Shown here: one piece after another, positions 15,077-22,763 of the stretch
Numbering within the stretch: position 1 is the first letter of the stretch
Layout: each line of letters begins with the position of its first letter
DNA from: an uncultured Marinobacter sp.
Lineage (GTDB): Bacteria; Pseudomonadota; Gammaproteobacteria; Pseudomonadales; Oleiphilaceae
Assembly: GCA_913057975.1 (NCBI GenBank)
Contig: CAJXOQ010000014.1
Span: forward strand, 1 to 38,020
Length of the DNA stretch: 38,020 nt
Direction: 5' to 3'
Position numbers and translations under genes: made by a program
The notes under the pieces: model-generated
What the model was told of the DNA's origin: nothing
Databases searched by the model: none
Seen by the model: only the letters and a program-made list of their open reading frames with translations

Positions 15077-17065
15077 TCAAGCCTCGTTGGTGTTTGCAGG
15101 CTCGCTGCCTTCTGTCGGCGCATCCACCAGATTGAACTGGATCTGCTTTCGTTCGTCGTCGACGCCGGAGAAGGTCACGGTCACTGGTTGTTCCAACTGG
15201 AACGTACGGCCGTTCTTGTTGTGAACCAAGCGCAACGTAACGGGATCGAAGCTGAACTTACCTTCAAGTGTCTTACAGCTCACGAACCCTTCCAGTCCAT
15301 TGGCATTGAGCCGTACAAAGAACCCTGCAGGCGTTGTGCGGCTGATCAGGCCAGTCATCGCGCCCTCGCCAAGGGTTTTCGCAAAATCGCTCTTGAGCCA
15401 GTTCTCAAGGCTGTTGGCAGCCTGACGGGCACGGATCTGGGTCTGTTGCAGTTCGGCCAGTTGTTCATCGTTGAGCTCGTTCAGTGACTCCTGCCACAGG
15501 ATCGACTTGATCAGCCGATGCACGTGGAAGTCGCTGAACTTGCGAAGTGGCGATGTGAACGTGGTGTAGGCGGCCAGTCCCATGCCCTGATGGGGGGCCG
15601 GCGTGAACGACAGCTCGGCGCGGGCAAGCTGGCGGGAAATAATGGCTTTGACAGGAACCTCTGCGACCAGCCCGTCGGTCTGCTTCATCAGGTCGCGAAA
15701 GCCTGCGGCGCTGGTGGCGTCGATATCGGCGAGCTGTGGGGCATAGCCTTCCAGCAAGGCGCGGACGTTATCGGTGCGGTCGTCCCGCAAACCGGGATGC
15801 TGGATAAACAGCCCTTTGTCACGTTGCCCAAGGAAGTCGGCCGCGCAGCGGTTGGCGGCGACCATGCATTCTTCCACCAGGCGATGGGCCTCGTTCTGAA
15901 CGGAGGGCTCGATCAGCCGTATCCGGCGATTCTCGTCCAGGCGCAGCCGGAATTCGGGGCGGTCGCCGTTTACCAGCGCGTGCTCGTTTCGCCATTTGCG
16001 CAGAGCGGTGGCGATCTGGTGGAGCTGGTCGAGGCTGTTGGAGACGGTATCCGGCAGCGCCTTGATCTCGTCGTCTTCCCGGCCTTCGATCAGGTTGGAG
16101 ACCAGTTCATAGCTGAGCTTGCCGTGGGAGCGAATCACTGCCTGGTGAAATTGGTAGTCGCCGAGGCTGCCATCGTTGTTCACCTGAAGGTCGCAGACCA
16201 GTGCCAGGCGCTTGGCGTCCGGCATTAACGAGCACAGGCGGGTACTGAGGGTATCCGGCAGCATGGGCAGCGGTTCGCCGGGAAAATAGATGGCGGTGGC
16301 GCGGCGGAAGGCCTCCTGCTCGGCAGGGCTGCCCGGCTCGATAACAGCCGTCGGGTCGGCAATGGCGATGGACAGTTTCCAGCCAGTGGCGTTGGGCTCT
16401 GCCAGCAGGGCGTCGTCCATGTCCTGGGTGCCGGGGCTGTCGATGGTCACATAGGGCTGGTCGGTGCGATCGTCCCGGCCTTCGCTTCTCGCCTCGACCG
16501 TGGACTCATCCAGCGCACTGGCCTGTTTCTGCACGGCGTCGGGCCAGGTGTCTGGCAGATGGAAGGTGGCAACGGTGAGCGCGCGTTCGATGCCGGTATC
16601 ACCGGCTTTGCCGAGGACTTTCAGGATCTTTGCCTGGCCTTTGCCATCCTTGATCGGATGTTTGTGAATCTGGCAGTAGATGTAAGCGTCGGGCTCGGCA
16701 CCCTGGCGCTCTTTCGGCGGTATGAAGATCCAGCGGTTGATGCCGGGGGTTTCCGGCACCACGAAGTGGCCTTTACCCTTCACCAGGTAGCGACCAACGA
16801 ACGTGTCCAGGCTGGTGTCCAGCAGTTCGTCGATCATGCCCTGGGTCTTACCCTTGTCGCCCTCTTCCTCGGTAACCTTGACGCGGTCACCGGGCAGCAC
16901 TTTCTGCATTTCTTCCGGTGGCAGGAAGACGTCTCGCCCCTCATCCAGCGCGACAAAGCCGAAACGCCCATTGGTGGCTTTGACGGTACCCGGAAAGACA
17001 ACCTTGTTTTCCTCGATATTGGTTTTCAGCTGGCGCAACTGGCTGAGGGCGTCGGCATTGAGCAT
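15077..17065 (-). CDS. rnb: Exoribonuclease II (RNase II/R family)
   Basis: This 662-residue 3'-5' exoribonuclease degrades single-stranded RNA. The order is cold-shock-like domains (residues 20-170), an RNB catalytic domain (about 200-530) and a C-terminal S1 domain (about 565-645). The metal-binding aspartates are in VTIDSPGTQDMDDALL. Further family blocks are RLVEECMVAANRCAADFL and YTTFTSPLRKFSDFHVHRLI. The length is close to RNase II (about 645) and well short of RNase R (about 800), with no basic C-terminal tail, so the rnb call is preferred. It starts at ATG 17065 and ends ahead of the small acidic gene. Confidence 0.9.
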   Translation of the reverse strand: MLNADALSQLRQLKTNIEENKVVFPGTVKATNGRFGFVALDEGRDVFLPPEEMQKVLPGDRVKVTEEEGDKGKTQGMIDELLDTSLDTFVGRYLVKGKGHFVVPETPGINRWIFIPPKERQGAEPDAYIYCQIHKHPIKDGKGQAKILKVLGKAGDTGIERALTVATFHLPDTWPDAVQKQASALDESTVEARSEGRDDRTDQPYVTIDSPGTQDMDDALLAEPNATGWKLSIAIADPTAVIEPGSPAEQEAFRRATAIYFPGEPLPMLPDTLSTRLCSLMPDAKRLALVCDLQVNNDGSLGDYQFHQAVIRSHGKLSYELVSNLIEGREDDEIKALPDTVSNSLDQLHQIATALRKWRNEHALVNGDRPEFRLRLDENRRIRLIEPSVQNEAHRLVEECMVAANRCAADFLGQRDKGLFIQHPGLRDDRTDNVRALLEGYAPQLADIDATSAAGFRDLMKQTDGLVAEVPVKAIISRQLARAELSFTPAPHQGMGLAAYTTFTSPLRKFSDFHVHRLIKSILWQESLNELNDEQLAELQQTQIRARQAANSLENWLKSDFAKTLGEGAMTGLISRTTPAGFFVRLNANGLEGFVSCKTLEGKFSFDPVTLRLVHNKNGRTFQLEQPVTVTFSGVDDERKQIQFNLVDAPTEGSEPANTNEA

Positions 17066-17140
17066 GAACAGAACCTGGCTGGATAAAATTTGAGTGTCGC
17101 TGCGGAGTATACCGGTTATGGCGGTATGAGTCAGACCATG

Positions 17141-18877
17141 TTACGCGGGGTTAATTTCCTGGCCCGATGCATCAGTGATAAGCACTTTATTCCGCCCCTG
17201 TTGTTTCACACGGTAGAGTGCCTGATCGGCCTGTCGCAGAATAGTATCAACGTTGTCGCCAGGCTGGCAGAGGTAACCGCCCACGCTAACGGTTACCGGC
17301 GTGCCGGTGCGAATGCTGTCCCTTTCGATGGTTTCGCGTATCCGCGTGGCAATCTGGCACAGCGTCTCTTCATCGCAGGGCGAGAGCACCACCACGAATT
17401 CGTCGCCGCCCCAGCGGCCGGGGTGGTCGTAGGGCCGCACGCCGGCCTTGAGCCACAGTGCCACGCGGCAGAGAATGTCGTCACCGGCCTGATGGCCAAG
17501 CTCGTCGTTGATGGCCTTGAAGTAGTCAATGTCCAGCCAGATCAGACCAAAGCCCGTGTTCTGTCGTTTTGCCCGCTGTATTTCTTCATCCAGGGCTTCA
17601 TCCAGACCACGGCGGTTCTTCAGCCCGGTGAGGGCGTCAATACGCGCCAGTCTGTTCAGTTCGTCAGTACGTTGCGCAACCTTCCGTTCCAGTTCGCGGG
17701 TTGAATGCTCGAGCGTGTCGGTCATTGTCTCGAAATGACTGGCAAGCCGGCCGATCTCGTTGTCCGGTTTTTCCAGGTGCGGGAGCGCAAAGCTGCCACC
17801 CCGAACCTTGTCAACAGCGCTCTCCAGGCTGACGAGGGGTTTGAGGATGCGGGAACGGATGATCAGATGGAACAGAATCAGGGTGACCAGCAAACTGGTC
17901 AGGAATACGGCAACCAAAGGCCATAGGTAGCTTCGGGGCAGGAGCGCTTCAAGATCCAGCAAGGTGATTTCGAACCAGCCAATGGCTGGCAGGAAGGCCA
18001 CGCCAGCCAGGTGTTTTCGGCCGTCCACGGTCACAAAGCTGCTCTCCACGGCACCGGTGGCACCGCCCCGGTTTTTCAGGAGCTGCAGCATGCCGAGCAC
18101 CTTCTGCTTGTCTTCCGGGTTATCAAACAGCAGGTCGACGGTGCTTTTCTGGCCTTCGGGTTTGATGATGCTGGCAAAGTCGATGTAGTTGCGGTCGCGG
18201 TAGAGCTGTATCGCGCCGTTGTAGTCCACGAACAGGGTGGTGATACCCTCCTGGTCAATATCCACGATATCCTGCAGGAACGCGTCCAGGTCCAGGCCGG
18301 TACCGACCATGCCGACGATGCGATCTTCCTCATCCCGCATCAGCACGTCGATCCAGAGTTTGGTCACACCGAGTTCGGTATCAGGGTTTACGTTCAGATG
18401 AAAATTGCGGCCTTCCTCAATCAGTTGGAAGAACCAGGCATCTTCGGGTTTGTCGGGGTCCAGGATGTAGCGGAACTGATCATTCGCAAATTCGTTGTTG
18501 GTATTATTGTAGTAATAGCGGCGGGAATCACGGAGGGCGACGAAATAACTGTTGTCGCGGAAATTGCTTCGGAAGCTTTCCATTTCGCGGATGGCGTCGC
18601 GCTGTAACGCCTTGTCTTCCGGTGAGGTAGCCCAGTTGACCAGCGTGGAAGAGTCGGCCATCTGGCGGGCAAGCCCGATTTCCCGTTCCAGGGATTGCAG
18701 CAGGCGGGCGCTGTCGTAGCGCACCTGAATTTCAGCAACCTGCTGCCCCCAGCGCTCAATGATGTCCTCGGAAAGCTCACGATACGCAAGCCAGGAGGCG
18801 ACTGAGACGATGATCATCAGAGCCGCTGCCAGGCCGAGTAGTCGGGTTTTCAGGCTCAAAAAGCTTTCCTTATGCAC
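17141..18877 (-). CDS. Diguanylate cyclase with dCache sensor and HAMP
   Basis: This 578-residue inner-membrane receptor makes c-di-GMP. A transmembrane helix (about 10-30) and a large periplasmic dCache-like domain (35-320) are followed by a second helix (about 327-347), a HAMP segment (LKPLVSLESAVDKVRGG...) and a GGDEF domain. The active loop GRWGGDEFVVV is intact. An RPYD inhibitory-site motif lies five residues before it, so product inhibition is likely. The start is GTG at 18877 with no obvious ribosome site, so the exact start is uncertain. The ligand is unknown. Confidence 0.9.
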   Translation of the reverse strand: MHKESFLSLKTRLLGLAAALMIIVSVASWLAYRELSEDIIERWGQQVAEIQVRYDSARLLQSLEREIGLARQMADSSTLVNWATSPEDKALQRDAIREMESFRSNFRDNSYFVALRDSRRYYYNNTNNEFANDQFRYILDPDKPEDAWFFQLIEEGRNFHLNVNPDTELGVTKLWIDVLMRDEEDRIVGMVGTGLDLDAFLQDIVDIDQEGITTLFVDYNGAIQLYRDRNYIDFASIIKPEGQKSTVDLLFDNPEDKQKVLGMLQLLKNRGGATGAVESSFVTVDGRKHLAGVAFLPAIGWFEITLLDLEALLPRSYLWPLVAVFLTSLLVTLILFHLIIRSRILKPLVSLESAVDKVRGGSFALPHLEKPDNEIGRLASHFETMTDTLEHSTRELERKVAQRTDELNRLARIDALTGLKNRRGLDEALDEEIQRAKRQNTGFGLIWLDIDYFKAINDELGHQAGDDILCRVALWLKAGVRPYDHPGRWGGDEFVVVLSPCDEETLCQIATRIRETIERDSIRTGTPVTVSVGGYLCQPGDNVDTILRQADQALYRVKQQGRNKVLITDASGQEINPA

Positions 18878-18934
18878 AGTCTGGATCTATCAGGAAGCTA
18901 TGATAGAGCAGGCATGGCAAAGTGTGTAGGAAAA

Positions 18935-19384
18935 CTAGTTGTGTTCTGCGAAGACTTTGGTCTGGCCGCTGTCGTTGAACATCAACACCTGATAGCGGTC
19001 CTTGCGATCCCCCACTTCCATGCCGGGGGAGCCAGCTGGCATGCCAGGCACCGACAGGCCCTTTGCTTTCGGGGCTTCGGCGATCAACCGGTGAATGTCA
19101 TTGGCAGGCACATGGCCCTCAATCACATAATCGCCGACGAACGCAGTGTGGCAGCTGGCGAGTGACGGTGTCAGGCCGGCGTCGATCTTTATCGGATTCA
19201 GGTTATTGGTTTCAGTGACTTCGACCTTGAAACCGTTTTCCTTCAGATGGTCCACCCAATCCGTGCAGCAGCCGCAGGTCGGTGACTTGTAGACATGGAT
19301 GTCTTTCAGCCCGTCTTCGGCCTGTAACTGACCGTTCAAGCCGACGGTTGCGACGAGGCCAAGGGCCAACATATGTTTTTTCAT
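18935..19384 (-). CDS. DUF411 periplasmic metal-binding protein
   Basis: This 149-residue secreted protein has a signal peptide (residues 1-22, ending LQAED) and the DUF411 core: HVYKSPTCGCCTDWVDHLKE with a CxCC thiol cluster, LASCHTAFVGDYVIEGHVP, and GLSVPGMPAGSPGMEVGDR. DUF411 genes are frequent companions of copper resistance operons. The cysteines plus the methionine-rich tail fit periplasmic copper binding, but the mechanism is not established. It is the last gene of merR-copA-microprotein-DUF411, with a GAGG site. Confidence 0.9.
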   Translation of the reverse strand: MKKHMLALGLVATVGLNGQLQAEDGLKDIHVYKSPTCGCCTDWVDHLKENGFKVEVTETNNLNPIKIDAGLTPSLASCHTAFVGDYVIEGHVPANDIHRLIAEAPKAKGLSVPGMPAGSPGMEVGDRKDRYQVLMFNDSGQTKVFAEHN

Positions 19385-19393
19385 GATGTTACC

Positions 19394-19513
19394 TCAATGA
19401 TGATGGCTGTGATCGTGGTTTGGTTCTCCGTCGCCAGAGGGTGACAACCAGAACCACCAGACGATGGCGGCCATCAGGATCAGTCCTCCGGCATTGACCA
19501 GAAGTGTGTTCAT
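19394..19513 (-). CDS. 39-aa membrane microprotein with His tail
   Basis: This small gene encodes [20 protein letters not shown] followed by [19 protein letters not shown]: one transmembrane helix (residues 4-24) and a histidine-rich tail (five of the last seven residues). Its ATG overlaps the copA stop in an ATGA arrangement, and it ends nine bases before DUF411, so it is translated inside the copper operon. The WWFWL end of the helix resembles the N-terminal membrane anchor of small cupredoxin-like proteins often found by copper ATPases, but no cupredoxin domain follows. A role in copper delivery or CopA regulation is inference. Confidence 0.75.
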   Translation of the reverse strand: MNTLLVNAGGLILMAAIVWWFWLSPSGDGEPNHDHSHHH

Positions 19514-21774
19514 TGGTTCCCCTCCTTGCCTGCGTTACTGGTGGTTTTGAACAGTCGCAGCCGGTTGGCGTTGGTGACGACCGTGACCGAGGACAGCGAC
19601 ATCGCGGCGCCGGCCAGTATCGGGCTCATCAGAATCCCCCACAGTGGGTAAAGCAGTCCGGCCGCGACGGGGATGCCCAACGAGTTGTAGGCAAAGGCGC
19701 CGAACAGGTTCTGATGGATGTTGCGTACTGTGGCCCGGGATATCTCAATGGCGTCGGCAACGCCGTGGAGAGAGCCCCGCATCAGCGTAATACCGGCGCT
19801 TTCAATGGCGACATCGGTGCCGGTGCCAATGGCAAAGCCAACGTCCGCCGCTGCAAGGGCAGGCGCATCGTTGATGCCGTCGCCTACCATTGCCACGGTA
19901 TAACCTTTGCCCCGCATCTCGCTGACGATGGTGGCCTTGTCTTCCGGCAGAACTTCAGCGCGGTAATCGTCGATCCCGGTTTTCTCGGCAATGGCCCTGG
20001 CGGTGCCGTCGACGTCGCCGGTCACCATCATCACCCGGATGCCGGCGTCGTGCAGTCTCCGTATGGCGGCTTCCGAATCCTGTTTCACCGCATCGGCAAC
20101 GCCGACCACTCCCAGCGCCTGATTGCCCAGGGCCAGGAACAGTGAGGTTCCGGCCTCGGCGGTGATGGCATTGGCCTCCTCCTGCAGTTCGGCCAGATCA
20201 ATGTTCTCGCTCTCCAGCCAGCGGCGGTTGCCCAGGCGCGCGGTTTGTCCATCCAGCTCGCCCTGCACGCCTTTGCCGTTGAGGGCTTCGAAGCGGGTGA
20301 CATTGTCCGGCGTTGCCCCTTGGTCCTTCGCCTTCGCCATAATGGCTTCGGCCAACGGGTGCTCCGAGTGTTGTTCCAGACCGGCGGCCAGGGCCAGCAA
20401 CCTGCCGGTATCGCCGTCGGTGGCATGAAAACGGGTGACGGCCGGGTGCCCCTCGGTAATGGTGCCAGTCTTGTCCAGGATCACCAGATCCAGCTTGCCG
20501 GCCGTCTGCAGTGCGTCCCCCTGGCGAATCAGTGCGCCGTACTCGGCCGCCTTTCCGACGCCCACCATCACTGACATAGGTGTGGCAAGCCCAAGGGCAC
20601 AGGGGCAGGCGATGATCAGAACTGTTGTCGCGGCCACCATCATGTGAACCACGGCCGGTTCCGGCCCGACGTTGTACCAGACCAGTGCCGATACCACGGC
20701 AATCAGCATCACGCTGGGTACGAAAATCGAGGAAATCCTGTCTGCCAGGCGGCCGATAGCGGGCTTGGAGCCTTGGGCCTTTTTCACCAGACGGATGATT
20801 TGTGCGAGGGCGGTTTCGCTGCCTACGCGGGTGGCCCTGTAGATAATGGCACCATGGGTGTTGATGGTGCCAGCGGACACTTCGTCGCCTTCGCCCTTGC
20901 TGACAGGCATGGGCTCGCCGGTGAGCATGCTCTCGTCAACGCGGGTAATGCCTTCGGTAATCTCCCCGTCCACCGGGAGTTTTTCACCCGGACGAACGCG
21001 GATGTGATCACCAGCCCGAACCTGGTCCACCGGCAGATCTTGCTCATCGCCATCACGGATTACGCGTGCGGTTTTGGCGCGCAGATCCAGCAGGCGGCGC
21101 ACGGCTTCGGAGGTTTTGCCCTTGGCGCGAAGCTCCAGCGCCTGGCCCAGATTGATCAGGCCAATAATCATCGCCGATGCCTCAAAATACACGTGTCGCG
21201 CCATTTCCGGCAGCGCATCCGGGATACTGGCTACCGTCATGGAATAGACCCAGGCGGTACCGGTCCCTAAAGCAATCAGCGTATCCATGTTGGCATTGTG
21301 GTGCCGGAACGCTTTCCACGCTCCAGAGAAAAAGTGACCACCGGTGACCGCCATGACGCCCAGGGTGACAACGCCAAGGATCAGCCAAATCAGTTGGTTC
21401 TCGCTGGTCACCATCATGGTGCCAAACCCCATGCCCCAGATCATCAGGCCGAGACCGAGTCCCAGACTGACAGCCATCTTCACCAGCAGGGTCTTGTACT
21501 GCTTACGGTCCTCCTCCTGCTTGCGGTCGTCCGCCGCGTCAGGGTCTTCGATTTGGCTGGCTCCATAGCCGGAGCTTTCCACCGCCCTGATCAGAGCCTG
21601 AGGGTCAGCATGCCCGGTCGCCGTGGCAGTTCGGTCGGCCAGGTTCATGTGAGCGCCAGTGATGCCGTCCACCGACTTCAGCGCGCTCTCAATCGTATTC
21701 ACGCAGGAGGCACAGTTGGCGCCGGTAACGGCCAGTTGAATCTGGCCGTCGTTCAAATCGGTTTTCTCATTCAT
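19510..21774 (-). CDS. copA: Copper-exporting P1B-type ATPase
   Basis: This 754-residue ATPase pumps Cu(I) out of the cytoplasm. It has one N-terminal metal-binding domain (residues 10-80) with an unusual GANCASC motif (CxxC at 21-24), eight membrane segments, the CPC transport motif ([13 protein letters not shown]), TGEPMP, the phosphorylation site [11 protein letters not shown], the ATP-binding EHPLAEAI and the hinge [11 protein letters not shown]. The C-terminal helices carry [11 protein letters not shown] and [15 protein letters not shown], typical of Cu(I) ATPases. AAGGAG, lying within the end of merR, precedes the start. It is the central gene of the operon. Confidence 0.96.
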   Translation of the reverse strand: MNEKTDLNDGQIQLAVTGANCASCVNTIESALKSVDGITGAHMNLADRTATATGHADPQALIRAVESSGYGASQIEDPDAADDRKQEEDRKQYKTLLVKMAVSLGLGLGLMIWGMGFGTMMVTSENQLIWLILGVVTLGVMAVTGGHFFSGAWKAFRHHNANMDTLIALGTGTAWVYSMTVASIPDALPEMARHVYFEASAMIIGLINLGQALELRAKGKTSEAVRRLLDLRAKTARVIRDGDEQDLPVDQVRAGDHIRVRPGEKLPVDGEITEGITRVDESMLTGEPMPVSKGEGDEVSAGTINTHGAIIYRATRVGSETALAQIIRLVKKAQGSKPAIGRLADRISSIFVPSVMLIAVVSALVWYNVGPEPAVVHMMVAATTVLIIACPCALGLATPMSVMVGVGKAAEYGALIRQGDALQTAGKLDLVILDKTGTITEGHPAVTRFHATDGDTGRLLALAAGLEQHSEHPLAEAIMAKAKDQGATPDNVTRFEALNGKGVQGELDGQTARLGNRRWLESENIDLAELQEEANAITAEAGTSLFLALGNQALGVVGVADAVKQDSEAAIRRLHDAGIRVMMVTGDVDGTARAIAEKTGIDDYRAEVLPEDKATIVSEMRGKGYTVAMVGDGINDAPALAAADVGFAIGTGTDVAIESAGITLMRGSLHGVADAIEISRATVRNIHQNLFGAFAYNSLGIPVAAGLLYPLWGILMSPILAGAAMSLSSVTVVTNANRLRLFKTTSNAGKEGNQ

Positions 21775-21780
21775 CGAGCC

Positions 21781-22158
21781 TTACTCCTTCCAACCGTCGT
21801 CCGGCAGGGATTCATCCCAATGTTCAATCAGCCTGCAAATCGTGTGTCCGTCCGGTGTGCCGTCCGGCATATCCTGCCAGGCGGACAGCGCGGCGGTCAT
21901 ACGACTACGCAGTTGCTGTAACTCGGCAATCTCACGCTCCACTTCCACCAGCCGCTGCTGGAACACGTCCCGCACCATCGGGCAGGGCGAATGATGGTCA
22001 TCTGCCTGCTCCAGAATCTGTCGTATTTCCGGCAGTGAAAATCCGAGTTGCCGGGCTTTGCGGGCAAATCGTAACCGCCGCAGGTCTTCGGAATCGTATT
22101 GCTGGTAGTTGTTGTCCGGGTTAACCCCGGCGCCAATAGCGATTTCTTTGACTTTCAT
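21781..22158 (-). CDS. MerR-family metal regulator with deleted recognition region
   Basis: This 125-residue protein heads the copper operon. It begins MKVKEIAIGAGVNPD and jumps directly to NNYQQYDSEDLRRLRFARKA. MerR proteins normally have about 18-20 residues between these points: the recognition helix (VRFYE-like) and the start of the wing. The frame is intact and the rest is normal, including the dimerisation helix and Cys in HHSPCPMVRD. This looks like an in-frame deletion at a short repeat encoding NPD. DNA binding is probably lost or altered. The frame continues upstream to 22341 through a repeat, but ATG 22158 matches the family start. Confidence 0.82.
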   Translation of the reverse strand: MKVKEIAIGAGVNPDNNYQQYDSEDLRRLRFARKARQLGFSLPEIRQILEQADDHHSPCPMVRDVFQQRLVEVEREIAELQQLRSRMTAALSAWQDMPDGTPDGHTICRLIEHWDESLPDDGWKE

Positions 22159-22189
22159 AACGTTGCCGGCCATTCCGAACGTCGAACAA

Positions 22190-22302
22190 GTGAGTGGAAG
22201 GTATCTGTTTCCAAAACTGTGCGGAGCCATGGATGGCGGAGCCCAAGCGTCACATGGATGTGCCGCAGGAGCGTGTTTTGGAAACAGATACCTTTCAATC
22301 AC
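22190..22302. repeat. Long-arm hairpin repeat, copy B
   Basis: This is a 113-base inverted repeat upstream of merR. The arms (22190-22217 and 22275-22302) pair over 26 of 28 positions, with the inner 20 perfect. The 57-base loop is, in reverse complement, almost the same as the copy A loop: it begins ACGCT and ends with the same GGGCTCCGCCATCCATGG and CTCCGCACA blocks. The outer arm (AAGGTATCTG) is unrelated to that of copy A yet self-complementary. It starts about 30 bases from the merR ATG, so it may affect expression of the copper operon. Confidence 0.85.
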
Positions 22303-22352
22303 GAACAGGCACCCAATGTCGGGTACCACCAGGCATTGCATTAGGAATAGAC

Positions 22353-22377
22353 TAAAACCTATGAGCTACTCATAGGT
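22353..22377 (-). terminator. Candidate terminator after the zinc-ribbon gene
   Basis: A perfect nine-pair stem, ACCTATGAG with CTCATAGGT and a three-base loop (22357-22377), lies 11 bases after the stop of the zinc-ribbon gene. On that strand it is followed by TTTAGT. The short U-run makes it a plausible but not strong intrinsic terminator. Confidence 0.5.
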
Positions 22378-22387
22378 CAAAGGTTTT

Positions 22388-22705
22388 TCAGGAAGAGTTT
22401 TTAGCGCGCAGGAAAGTGCCACAGGCTTTGCACTGGTCTGGGGCCATCAGCTTGGCCTGCCAGCCAATCTTTTGCCCACAGGCGGGACATGCAAGACGCA
22501 GTTGCAGAATGATAATGGGGGTAACTAAAGCGGCAATCAGAAGCCCCAGCGGCCCCCAGCTGTCGCCACTGGACAGCCCAAGCTGGCTGCTGAAGACCAG
22601 AACAATGACCAGCGAGAAGAACGCGAAAATGAAGTAACGCTTGTTCCAGGCTTCCCACCGTCGCAGAAGGACATCCTGTTCCGGCGTCAGATATTTAGAA
22701 CTCAT
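22388..22705 (-). CDS. Small membrane protein with zinc ribbon
   Basis: This 105-residue protein has two hydrophobic segments (about 24-43 and 50-70) and a C-terminal four-cysteine zinc-ribbon motif: CPACGQ, then CKACGTF about 20 residues later. Start codon choice: ATG 22705 (MSSKYLTPEQDVLLRRWEAW) is preferred to a TTG at 22735. The function is not recognised. It is followed by a candidate terminator, so it is probably transcribed separately from the copper operon. Confidence 0.7.
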   Translation of the reverse strand: MSSKYLTPEQDVLLRRWEAWNKRYFIFAFFSLVIVLVFSSQLGLSSGDSWGPLGLLIAALVTPIIILQLRLACPACGQKIGWQAKLMAPDQCKACGTFLRAKNSS

Positions 22706-22763
22706 GAGGCCACACCTTGAAAATGAATACGGCAATAGTGGTGAATTGCGGCACTCATTTCAA

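Noticed and set aside
12391..22302. The two hairpin repeats as ends of a composite transposon
   Set aside because: They flank ordinary housekeeping genes, no transposase lies between them, and each is a self-contained hairpin.
22159..22341. N-terminal extension of the MerR gene by 61 codons
   Set aside because: The extra codons are the hairpin repeat read through. The family start MKVKEIA lies at 22158.
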